Assembly (NCBI GenBank): GCA_903872875.1
Contig: CAIQMJ010000905.1
Location: 1-5,150 of the forward strand
From: an uncultured Variovorax sp.
Lineage (GTDB): Bacteria; Pseudomonadota; Gammaproteobacteria; Burkholderiales; Burkholderiaceae_C
DNA: 5,150 nt
Direction: 5' to 3'
The position numbers were made by a program, and so were the translations under genes. The notes under the pieces were generated by a model, which saw only the letters and a list, made by a program, of their open reading frames with translations, made no database searches and was not told where the DNA came from. Shown piece after piece: positions 1 to 5,150 of this stretch; the first letter of the stretch is position 1; every line of letters begins with the position of its first letter.

Positions 1-840
1 CGAGATGCCCCACTGGTCGACGCGGCCGGCCGGCCACTTCCAGTCGTCCGGGCCGCCGACGACGTAGCTGTCGTCGATCTGCTGGACGTCGGCCGTGTAC
101 TCGATGACTTCGCCGAAAGGGCCGACGAAGTAGTTGAAGGCGTTGTTGCCGGGGCCGTGGCGGCCCGGTCCCCACTCGATCATGTGGCCCGCGTCGCGCA
201 TGCGGCCGCCGCCGCGCATGACCGATTCGAGGTCGGGCATGACGAAAGCGATGTGGTTGAGCGCATCGTTGTCGGTGTCGCCGAGTGCCACGCTGTGGTG
301 GTCGCTCGCGCAGTTGAGGAAAGCCATGATCCGCGTGCGGTCCGCCAGCGTGAAGCCCAGCGCCCGCTCGAAGAAGCGCTGCGTGGCCTCGACATCGTGG
401 GCGTTGAGCACCACGTGCGCGAGGCGCGAAGGCCGGTCCGTTGCCTCGTGCGCATCGGCATGCGGCGTGTCGCCGAAGACCACCTGCAGCAGGCGCCCGT
501 CGGGGTCGCGCACGGTCAAGCCGATGCCGCCGCCGGGCTCGCCGATCGGCGCCAACGCGGTCTCGACGCGGCCGCCCGCGACGACGGTGGCGCGGGCGAT
601 CGCGTCCAGCGCCTCGGCGTTGCGGGCACGCAGCGTCGCGTGGCGGATCGCCGTCGCCGGCCCGCCGCGGTGCAGCGCGAGCAGGTGGTGGTCGGCGCCG
701 GTGCCGCGCAGGTAGATCGCGTCGCCGGTGCGGGCCGCGACGTCCAGATGCCAGACGCGTGTGTAGAAGTCCTCGGCGCGCGCAAGGTCGGGCACGTCGA
801 GTGCCACGCTGCGCAGGCCGCCGATCCAGGGTGAGCTCAT
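1..840 (-). CDS. VOC-family type I extradiol dioxygenase-like protein (C-terminus cut by window edge)
   Basis: 280 codons are visible, read leftwards from ATG at 840; the C-terminus lies beyond base 1. Ring-cleavage enzymes of this family run to about 290-310 residues, so perhaps 10-30 residues are missing. Two VOC modules are seen: an N-terminal one (about residues 7-124) and a catalytic C-terminal one (about 137-250). The catalytic module has the expected Fe(II)/Mn(II) ligands: His142 (in LAHVVLNAHD), His196 (in LNHIAFVMPD) and Glu247 (in GEVIEY). Active-site candidates are His181/His182 (SDHHSVAL), His228 (GRHGPGNN) and Tyr237 (FNYFVGPFG), matching by eye the catalytic His and Tyr of 2,3-dihydroxybiphenyl and catechol 2,3-dioxygenases. 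It would insert O2 next to the diol of a catecholic substrate in the cytoplasm. The start is fixed by the ATGA overlap with the upstream decarboxylase and an AAGGA ribosome site. Family assignment is firm; the substrate is unknown, and a non-dioxygenase VOC role is not excluded. Confidence 0.9.
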   Translation of the reverse strand, partial: MSSPWIGGLRSVALDVPDLARAEDFYTRVWHLDVAARTGDAIYLRGTGADHHLLALHRGGPATAIRHATLRARNAEALDAIARATVVAGGRVETALAPIGEPGGGIGLTVRDPDGRLLQVVFGDTPHADAHEATDRPSRLAHVVLNAHDVEATQRFFERALGFTLADRTRIMAFLNCASDHHSVALGDTDNDALNHIAFVMPDLESVMRGGGRMRDAGHMIEWGPGRHGPGNNAFNYFVGPFGEVIEYTADVQQIDDSYVVGGPDDWKWPAGRVDQWGIS

Positions 841-1931
841 GGGTTGTCCTTGTGTGTGGCTGCGGAGGCGAATGCGCCTGCGAGGAAACGGCGTGCGTTG
901 CCTTCGGTGAGTCGGGCCATCGCGTCGGCGCCGAGGCCGGCCGCATCGAGCGCGGCCAGCGGCGCGGACTCATGGAAGTTGAAGGGGTAATCGGTGCCCA
1001 GCATCAATTGCGATTCACCGAACTGCGCGACCAGATGCGCCAGCGTGGCCGGGTCGAACACCAGCGTGTCGAAGAACAGCCGGCGGGCCTGCTCGACCGG
1101 CGCAGCCGCCACCTGCTCGCGCAGCGCCGGGAACACCGACCAGCCCCGCTGCAGCCGCGGCAGCAGCGACGCCAGCGTGCCGCCGCCATGGCTGAACGCG
1201 ATGCGCAGCTTCGGACGGCGCAGCAGCAGGTTGCCGGTGATCACCGATGCCGCGGCCAGGCCGACGTCGGTCGGATAGGCCAGCACCTGCTGCAGCGGCG
1301 CGGGGCCGACCAGCCGATCCATGCCAGCGGGTTTCAGTGCATGCACGAAGACCGCCGCATCGAGCGCTTCGCAAGCCTCGAAGAACGGATCGAAGCGCGG
1401 GTCGCCGATCGGCGTGCCGTTGACGTTGCTGCCGATCTCGACACCGGCGAAGCCCAGCGTCTCGACCCCGTAGCGCAACTCGGCGATGGCCGCATCGACG
1501 TCCTGCATCGGCACCGCACCCAGACCGATCAACACGCCCTGCGACTCGGCCACCATGCGCGCGATCTCCTCGTTGAGGAAGCGCAGCAACTGACCTGCAT
1601 CGGCAGCATTCATCCAATAGGACAACAACTCCGGCATCGGCGAGATCGCCTGGTGCGCAAGGCCCATCTCCGGCAGGTCGGCCAGGCGCCGCGTGACGCT
1701 CCAGCACTTCTCGGACACGGTGCGATAGTTCTTGCCCGCGATCACCACCTGGCGATGGCACAGGCCGCCAGCCGCGGGCGCGGCGGCCATCGACGGCCAA
1801 TCCGCAGGCGCGCGGCTGCCGAGATATGCGGGGAAATTCTCCGGCACCACGTGCGCGTGCACATCGATGCCGCAGGCGCAGCGCAGGCGTTGCATGCCGC
1901 TGTCCGCGGCGTCGTTGGATCGTGCGTCCAT
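837..1931 (-). CDS. ACMSD-like amidohydrolase (metal-dependent decarboxylase)
   Basis: 364 residues in the amidohydrolase-2 (ACMSD) family, whose members decarboxylate carboxymuconate semialdehydes or hydroxybenzoates, or hydrate related acids, using a TIM barrel with one divalent metal. The metal site is complete: His25 and His27 (DVHAHVVP), His197 (VFVHALKP), His248 (FSHGGG) and Asp314 (LGTDYPF). Further ACMSD hallmarks are Arg70 before the EKCW motif, LSYW at 103-106, GLGAVPMQ at 136-143, GFAGVEIG at 160-167, and Arg259, which fits the substrate-carboxylate arginine donated by the partner subunit. The usual active-site Lys of human ACMSD (VVIAG segment, residue 64) appears to be Ile. The start at 1931 has a GGAGA ribosome site. 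An in-frame ATG at 1895 (residue 13) is an alternative, because homologues begin close to the HxH motif. The open frame runs on to 2405, but that extension is antisense to the regulator gene. It is the first gene of an operon with the dioxygenase. Family is confident; substrate is not. Confidence 0.92.
   Translation of the reverse strand: MDARSNDAADSGMQRLRCACGIDVHAHVVPENFPAYLGSRAPADWPSMAAAPAAGGLCHRQVVIAGKNYRTVSEKCWSVTRRLADLPEMGLAHQAISPMPELLSYWMNAADAGQLLRFLNEEIARMVAESQGVLIGLGAVPMQDVDAAIAELRYGVETLGFAGVEIGSNVNGTPIGDPRFDPFFEACEALDAAVFVHALKPAGMDRLVGPAPLQQVLAYPTDVGLAAASVITGNLLLRRPKLRIAFSHGGGTLASLLPRLQRGWSVFPALREQVAAAPVEQARRLFFDTLVFDPATLAHLVAQFGESQLMLGTDYPFNFHESAPLAALDAAGLGADAMARLTEGNARRFLAGAFASAATHKDNP
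847..851 (-). promoter_or_regulatory. Ribosome binding site of the dioxygenase gene
   Basis: AAGGA on the minus strand lies 6 nt before the ATG at 840, inside the last codons of the upstream decarboxylase gene. It supports the 840 start and means that ribosomes finishing the upstream gene terminate on top of this initiation site (ATGA overlap, 837-840). Confidence 0.7.
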
Positions 1932-1941
1932 GCTTGTCTTG

Positions 1942-1946
1942 TCTCC
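1942..1946 (-). promoter_or_regulatory. Ribosome binding site of the ACMSD-like gene
   Basis: GGAGA on the minus strand ends 10 nt before the ATG at 1931. It favours 1931 over the internal ATG at 1895 and over the far-upstream in-frame start at 2405. Confidence 0.6.
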
Positions 1947-1956
1947 GAATGGGCGC

Positions 1957-1985
1957 AGTCTAGGCATCGCCGCTCCATTGATGAA
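1957..1985 (-). promoter_or_regulatory. Candidate weak promoter for the leftward catabolic operon
   Basis: Reading leftwards, a TTCATC -35-like box (1985-1980) and a TAGACT -10-like box (1962-1957) are separated by 17 nt. The -10 matches the sigma-70 consensus at 4 of 6 positions and the -35 at 3 of 6. A poor -35 box beside a dyad is typical of promoters that need a LysR-type activator. Transcription would begin near 1950, a short distance before the GGAGA. This is a consensus match by eye only. Confidence 0.35.
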
Positions 1986-2009
1986 GTGGATTGGCCGTAT
2001 ACATAAAAT
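1978..2009 (+). promoter_or_regulatory. Candidate promoter of the first LysR regulator
   Basis: An AT-rich patch in an otherwise GC-rich region holds TTGATG (1978-1983) as a -35-like box and overlapping -10-like options: CATAAA (2002-2007, spacing 18) or TAAAAT (2004-2009, better -10 but spacing 20). Either would start transcription about 0-3 nt before the ATG at 2017, and no Shine-Dalgarno sequence precedes that ATG, so the message may be leaderless. The promoter coincides with the palindrome, which would suit autorepression. Inferred from consensus matches only. Confidence 0.3.
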
Positions 2010-2013
2010 CCAC
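1986..2013. promoter_or_regulatory. 28-bp imperfect palindrome, candidate LysR-type operator
   Basis: GTGGATT (1986-1992) and AATCCAC (2007-2013) are exact inverted repeats of 7 bp separated by 14 bp. The centre of that spacer, GTATAC (1997-2002), is itself palindromic about the same axis (between 1999 and 2000), giving 20 of 28 symmetric bases. A further TCCA (1974-1977) pairs with the TGGA of the left arm (1987-1990), so half-sites of this type occur three times. The dyad lies between the divergent genes, centred about 50 bp upstream of the inferred leftward start site and abutting the regulator's start codon. This is the usual place for a LysR-type site that activates the catabolic operon and represses its own gene. 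Confidence 0.5.
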
Positions 2014-2016
2014 GCC

Positions 2017-2919
2017 ATGGATATCACCAAGGTCGACCTGAACCTGCTCGTGGCCTTCGCCGCGATGGCCCAGCACCGCAGCGTCACGCGCGCGGCCGAG
2101 TCGATCGGGCTGAGCCAGCCGGCGATGAGCGCCGCCGTCGCGCGGCTGCGGCTGCTGTTCGACGACGCGCTGTTCGTGAAGACCGCCGCCGGCATGCAGC
2201 CGACGCCGCGGGCCATGCAACTGAGCGAGCCGGTGCTGCGCGTGGTCGAGGCGATCAAGGCCGAGATCCTGCCGGCGTCGGCCTTCGATCCGGCGAGTTC
2301 GACCAAGGAGTTCGCGATCGTCACGCCGGACATCGCGGAGGTGCACTTCCTGCCGCGCATCCTGGCCGAGTTCGCGCGCGAGGCACCGCAATGCGCGCTG
2401 CGCACGGTGTCGATGTCGCGCCACGCCGCAGCGGACGCGCTCGCGTCCGGCGCGGCCGAACTCGCGATCGGCTACCTGCCCGACCTGCAGAAGGCGGGCT
2501 TCTTCCTGCAGAAGCTGTTTCGCAATGACTACGTGTGCATCGTGCGCAGCGCGCATCCCGAGATCGGCGAGAGGCTGACGCTGAAGACCTACCTCGCCGC
2601 ATCGCACGCGGTGGTCAGCCCCGATGGGCGCGAGCACCTGCTGGAGCAGTCGCTGCAGCAGCGCCGTCTCGAACGGCGCGTGGTGGTGGTGCTGTCGCAC
2701 TTCATGAGCCTGCTGCCCATCATCGAGAGTTCCGACCTGGTCGCGACCGTGCCGCGCGACCTCGCGAACATCTGCGTGCGGCATGGCGGCATCCGGATCG
2801 TGGAGCCGCCCTTCAAGTCACCGGTGGTCGAGGTCCACCAGTTCTGGCACCGGCGCTTCCACCAGGACGCGGCCAACGTGTGGCTGCGCGGCCTGGTGCA
2901 CCGGCTGTTCAGCGCCTAG
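2017..2919 (+). CDS. LysR-type transcriptional regulator, divergent to the catabolic operon
   Basis: 300 residues, the normal length for the family. The N-terminal winged helix-turn-helix covers about residues 6-65, with recognition segment SVTRAAESIGLSQPAMSAAV (22-41) and wing around LFVKTAAGMQPTPRA. A linker helix follows, and the effector-binding domain runs from about residue 97 to 295. The opening VDLNLLVAF and the VKTAAGMQPTPRA wing resemble the NodD/NahR/nitroaromatic-type LysR subgroup, many of which respond to aromatic compounds; that is a resemblance by eye. The start at 2017 is chosen because MDITKVDLNLL is the canonical LysR N-terminus; the open frame continues upstream, but that part would run through the promoter and antisense to the decarboxylase. 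It is divergent to the ACMSD-like/dioxygenase operon across 85 bp, so it is the natural candidate for its regulator. No clear ribosome site is seen. Confidence 0.94.
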   Translation: MDITKVDLNLLVAFAAMAQHRSVTRAAESIGLSQPAMSAAVARLRLLFDDALFVKTAAGMQPTPRAMQLSEPVLRVVEAIKAEILPASAFDPASSTKEFAIVTPDIAEVHFLPRILAEFAREAPQCALRTVSMSRHAAADALASGAAELAIGYLPDLQKAGFFLQKLFRNDYVCIVRSAHPEIGERLTLKTYLAASHAVVSPDGREHLLEQSLQQRRLERRVVVVLSHFMSLLPIIESSDLVATVPRDLANICVRHGGIRIVEPPFKSPVVEVHQFWHRRFHQDAANVWLRGLVHRLFSA

Positions 2920-3014
2920 CGATGCGATGGCGCAGAAATTGCTCGCCATCAAGTCCAACCCGCAGCCGGAACGCCTTCCTTGAACTCTTGCCTCCGCCGG
3001 CCGACGACTCGGCC
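2920..3014 (+). other. Spacer between the two LysR genes
   Basis: This 95-bp gap holds no convincing terminator, promoter or ribosome binding site. The second regulator's reading frame stays open through it from ATG at 2922, but that segment (starting MRWRRNCSPS) does not look like LysR sequence, and the canonical start follows at 3015. The only structure noted is the inverted repeat at its right end. Confidence 0.5.
2999..3014 (+). repeat. Perfect 6-bp inverted repeat directly before a start codon
   Basis: GGCCGA (2999-3004) and TCGGCC (3009-3014) form a perfect all-strong stem with a CGAC loop, ending on the base just before the ATG at 3015. It occupies the position where a ribosome site would be, and no Shine-Dalgarno is visible. 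It could be an RNA hairpin limiting translation or half-sites for a regulator, but a short GC inverted repeat can arise by chance in such DNA. Confidence 0.4.
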
Positions 3015-3956
3015 ATGAACATCAGCCTGCGGCAGATGCGGGCCTTTGCGGAAACCTGCAACAAGGGCAGCTTCACGCTCGCGGCGGCGGAACTGCACCT
3101 GTCGCAGTCGGCGGTCAGCATGCTGGTGCGCCAGCTCGAATCCGAGATGAACCTGACCCTGTTCAACCGGGGACGCACCACGTTGACGATCACCGAGGCC
3201 GGGCGCCAGCTGCTGCCGCTGGTCCAGGGCATCCTGCGCGACCTGCAGCACGTGAAGGACGGCGCCACCGACCTGCGCAACCTCAAGCGCGGCAGCCTGC
3301 GGCTGGTGGTCTCCCAGATGCTGGCCTGCGCCTGGCTGCCGCCGGTGCTGGCCGCATTCCGCGCGCGCTACCCGGACATCGAACTCACGCTGACCGACGC
3401 GTCGACCGACGGCGTGGTCGACGTGGTGCGAAGCGGCGACGTCGACATCGGGCTCGGTCCGCAGCGCCCGACCGGCGACGACATCGCGGCGACGCCCTTC
3501 CTCGACGTGTCGATCTGCCTGGTGTGCCCGCTCGACCACCGGCTCGCCCGGCGCCGCAACGCCACCTGGGAGGACACGCGCGAGGACCGCTGGGTGGTGT
3601 ATTCGAACGAGTTCTTCCGCCAGCTCGAAGACACCCTTCACGCGCAGCAGAAGGCCATGACCTTCCAGGTCGCCACGCAGGTGACCTACCTGACCACCGC
3701 GCTCGCGCTGGTGGGTTCGGGCATGGGCGTGACGGCAGCGCCGCTCTATGTGCGAACGCTGGCGCCGCACTTCAACGTGCATTTCGTCGCACTGCGCGAG
3801 CCGGTCGTCGAGCGATCGTTCCACGTCTACCACCGGGCACGCGATGCGCTGTCGCCGGCGGTCGCGGCCTTCATGGCCTTGCTGCGGGAACAGCCCGGCA
3901 TGGCACCGGTACCGGCCGGACGGCAGCGCAGCAGCGTGCTGCATCAGCAAAGCTGA
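3015..3956 (+). CDS. LysR-type transcriptional regulator (second, different subgroup)
   Basis: 313 residues. The N-terminal winged helix-turn-helix covers about residues 3-62, with the classic motif GSFTLAAAELHLSQSAVSML (18-37), the wing LFNRGRTTLTITEAG, and a linker helix to about 90. The effector-binding domain follows (GSLRLVVSQM at 93 to about 296), including the GSGMGVTAAPLYV segment typical of LysR ligand domains. The last 15-20 residues are a Pro/Arg/Ser/Gln-rich tail without recognisable structure. The start at 3015 gives the canonical MNISLRQMRAFAE beginning. It shares only the family scaffold with the upstream LysR, so this is not a recent tandem duplication. It lies 95 bp after that gene and 108 bp before the ThDP enzyme, on the same strand, so it may be co-transcribed with either. 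Regulation of the ThDP gene is a guess from position; LysR activators are more often divergent from their targets. Confidence 0.93.
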   Translation: MNISLRQMRAFAETCNKGSFTLAAAELHLSQSAVSMLVRQLESEMNLTLFNRGRTTLTITEAGRQLLPLVQGILRDLQHVKDGATDLRNLKRGSLRLVVSQMLACAWLPPVLAAFRARYPDIELTLTDASTDGVVDVVRSGDVDIGLGPQRPTGDDIAATPFLDVSICLVCPLDHRLARRRNATWEDTREDRWVVYSNEFFRQLEDTLHAQQKAMTFQVATQVTYLTTALALVGSGMGVTAAPLYVRTLAPHFNVHFVALREPVVERSFHVYHRARDALSPAVAAFMALLREQPGMAPVPAGRQRSSVLHQQS

Positions 3957-3979
3957 TCGACCCACGCGTTTTTATCGTT

Positions 3980-4007
3980 CGGCCGCCAGAGAGGCCGTCC
4001 CTATGAT
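3980..4007 (+). promoter_or_regulatory. Candidate promoter/operator before the ThDP enzyme gene
   Basis: The 108-bp gap 3957-4064 carries TATGAT (4002-4007), a 5-of-6 match to the -10 consensus. Just upstream is an inverted repeat, CGGCC (3980-3984) and GGCCG (3993-3997), with an 8-bp gap. No good -35 box is present at 16-18 bp (TTCGGC at 3978 is poor), which would fit a promoter dependent on an activator bound at the repeat. A start near 4014 would leave a leader of about 50 nt. By-eye consensus matching only. Confidence 0.3.
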
Positions 4008-4050
4008 TTCCCGCAGCAGTCGATGCGCCGCATGGACACAGAACGCAATG

Positions 4051-4054
4051 GGAG
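4051..4054 (+). promoter_or_regulatory. Ribosome binding site of the ThDP enzyme gene
   Basis: GGAG lies 10 nt before the ATG at 4065, within a purine-rich run (GGGAGAAAAGG, 4050-4060). It supports 4065 over the in-frame upstream ATGs at 4023 and 4032, whose extra residues (MRRMDTERNGRKGP) look unlike the family. An ATG at 4074 remains possible. Confidence 0.6.
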
Positions 4055-4064
4055 AAAAGGTCCG

Positions 4065-5150
4065 ATGGACGCAATGAGCAACGGAGCGCAGGCCATGCTG
4101 GCCGCCGCGCGGCAGAGCGGCGTCACGCTGTGCTTCGCCAACCCCGGCACCACCGAGATGCCGCTGGTGCAGGCGCTGGACGACGCGCCCGGCGTGCGCG
4201 CGGTGCTGGGCCTGTTCGAAGGCGTCTGTACCGGCGCCGCGGACGGCTACGGCCGCATGCTCGGGCGGCCGGCGCTGACCCTGCTGCACCTCGGCCCCGG
4301 CCTGGCCAATGGCATCGCCAACCTGCACAACGCCAGGCGCGCGCGTTCGCCGGTGGTGAACCTGATCGGCCAGCACACCGCCGAGCACCTGAAGCTCGAC
4401 ACGCCGCTGGACAGCGACATCACGGCACTGGCCGGGACGGTCTCCAGCTGGACGCGAACCGTGGGCAGCCCCGAGGCCATGGCTGCGGACATGCGCGAAG
4501 CGATCTCGCACGCCGCGCAGGCCACCGGCCATATCGCCACGCTGATCGTTCCGGTGGACCACCAGTCGGCAGCGGTCGCGCCCCCGACCGACGGCGCGCC
4601 GCCGCCCGCGGGCGCAACCCGCGCGCGTCCATCGGTGGCGCACGAGGCCGTCGAAGGCGTCGCCGGCTTGCTGCGCGACGGCCAGCCGCTGGTCTTCCTG
4701 CTCGGTTCGGATGCACTGAGCGCACGGGGCCAGCAAGCCGCTGCCCGGATCGCTTCGACGACCCGCGCACGGTTCTATGGCGAAACCTTCCCGGCACGCG
4801 CGGAACGCGGCGGCGGGCTGCCCGACATCGACCGCCTGCCCTACTTCCCCGAGCCGGCCATCGCGGCGCTCGGCCAGGGCAGCCATGTCGTGCTGGCGGG
4901 AAGCGCACAGCCGGTGTCGCTGTTCGGCTATGCGGGCCTGCCAGGCACGCTGTCGCAGCCGGCGCGCACGCTGACGCTGAGTGCGCCCGGCTTCGACAGC
5001 GCGGCGGCGCTCGAGGCGCTCGCCGAGGCTGTCGGCGCGGGCTCCGATGCGCCGGGCGTGGCGCCGTCGCTCTACCCGATCGACGATGCCCCGCTCACGC
5101 CAACCTGGGTCGGGCGGATCGTGTCCAACCTGCTGCCCGAGGACAGCATC
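4065..5150 (+). CDS. ThDP-dependent enzyme, benzoylformate decarboxylase/acetolactate synthase-like (C-terminus cut by window edge)
   Basis: 362 codons are visible; the frame is open at the right edge. Relatives commonly labelled 'acetolactate synthase large subunit' are a little over 500 residues, so about 150 are missing, including the GDG...N motif that binds the diphosphate. The N-terminal pyrimidine-binding domain (about 5-165) has FANPGTTEMPL at 24-34 and GLFEGVCTGAADGYGR at 49-64, where Glu52 is the catalytic glutamate activating ThDP. The central domain (about 190-345) follows a Pro/Ala-rich linker (about 171-187). His75 (TLLHLGPG) falls where benzoylformate decarboxylase has His70, whereas true acetolactate synthases have SGPG there without His. 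The second catalytic His of that enzyme (His281) seems absent: the aligned stretch reads SLFGYAG around residue 288. A catabolic 2-oxo-acid decarboxylase or lyase is more likely than a branched-chain biosynthetic enzyme. Substrate unknown. Confidence 0.9.
   Translation, partial: MDAMSNGAQAMLAAARQSGVTLCFANPGTTEMPLVQALDDAPGVRAVLGLFEGVCTGAADGYGRMLGRPALTLLHLGPGLANGIANLHNARRARSPVVNLIGQHTAEHLKLDTPLDSDITALAGTVSSWTRTVGSPEAMAADMREAISHAAQATGHIATLIVPVDHQSAAVAPPTDGAPPPAGATRARPSVAHEAVEGVAGLLRDGQPLVFLLGSDALSARGQQAAARIASTTRARFYGETFPARAERGGGLPDIDRLPYFPEPAIAALGQGSHVVLAGSAQPVSLFGYAGLPGTLSQPARTLTLSAPGFDSAAALEALAEAVGAGSDAPGVAPSLYPIDDAPLTPTWVGRIVSNLLPEDSI

Noticed and set aside
441..2006. Long plus-strand open frame antisense to the dioxygenase and decarboxylase genes
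   Set aside because: Its translation is Arg/Ala-rich and low in complexity, as expected for a shadow frame in high-GC DNA; the opposite strand encodes two clear protein families.
1932..2405. N-terminal extension of the amidohydrolase frame to an ATG at 2405
   Set aside because: It would add 158 residues antisense to the first LysR gene, with no resemblance to the amidohydrolase family. The start at 1931 has a ribosome site and gives normal family length.
1960..2784. Minus-strand open frame opposite the first LysR gene (and a similar one at 2949-3965 opposite the second)
   Set aside because: His/Arg/Gln-rich shadow translations with no domain; the plus strand encodes complete LysR proteins.
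2922..3014. Upstream start (ATG 2922) for the second LysR protein
   Set aside because: The extra 31 residues do not resemble LysR N-termini, and the canonical MNISLRQMRAF start lies at 3015.
3943..3973. Possible Rho-independent terminator after the second LysR gene
   Set aside because: ATCAGC-AAA-GCTGAT (3943-3957) spans the stop codon, and a run of five T follows only 11 nt later (3969-3973). The stem is short, AT-containing and not adjacent to the T-run, so a functional terminator is unlikely.
3972..4886. Minus-strand open frame opposite the ThDP enzyme
   Set aside because: No recognisable domain; the plus-strand frame carries conserved ThDP-enzyme motifs throughout.

Overview
The window is a compact, high-G+C (roughly two-thirds or more) stretch of bacterial chromosome. 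Codon choice, strong G/C bias at third positions and protein style all suggest a betaproteobacterium, most likely of the Burkholderiales (Variovorax/Bordetella/Achromobacter type). That placement is inferred from style, not from a marker gene. The content is typical of a regulated catabolic locus for an aromatic or ring-derived acid. I see no phage, transposon, CRISPR, tRNA or rRNA signals.

Layout from left to right: (1) 1-840, minus strand, a two-domain vicinal-oxygen-chelate (VOC) protein of the type I extradiol dioxygenase kind, cut by the left edge. (2) 837-1931, minus strand, an amidohydrolase of the ACMSD type (2-amino-3-carboxymuconate-semialdehyde decarboxylase-like). Its stop overlaps the dioxygenase start in an ATGA, so the two form one translationally coupled operon read leftwards. 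(3) 1932-2016, an 85-bp divergent promoter region holding a 28-bp imperfect palindrome. (4) 2017-2919, plus strand, a LysR-type regulator. (5) 3015-3956, plus strand, a second, different LysR-type regulator. (6) 4065-5150, plus strand, a thiamine-diphosphate (ThDP) enzyme of the benzoylformate decarboxylase/acetolactate synthase superfamily, cut by the right edge.

How it may work together (inference): the ring-cleavage dioxygenase and the ACMSD-like decarboxylase are arranged as in a meta-cleavage pathway, in which a carboxylated semialdehyde from ring opening is decarboxylated by a metal-dependent amidohydrolase. The first LysR regulator is divergent to this operon, and the shared palindrome sits where a LysR-type operator would be expected. 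The second LysR regulator precedes the ThDP enzyme, which would act on a 2-oxo acid, and may control it. The true substrate cannot be read from the sequence. Nothing here is clearly a new kind of system. The most interesting points are the dioxygenase/decarboxylase pairing, the palindromic operator candidate, and a ThDP enzyme that keeps one benzoylformate-decarboxylase histidine but apparently lacks the other.
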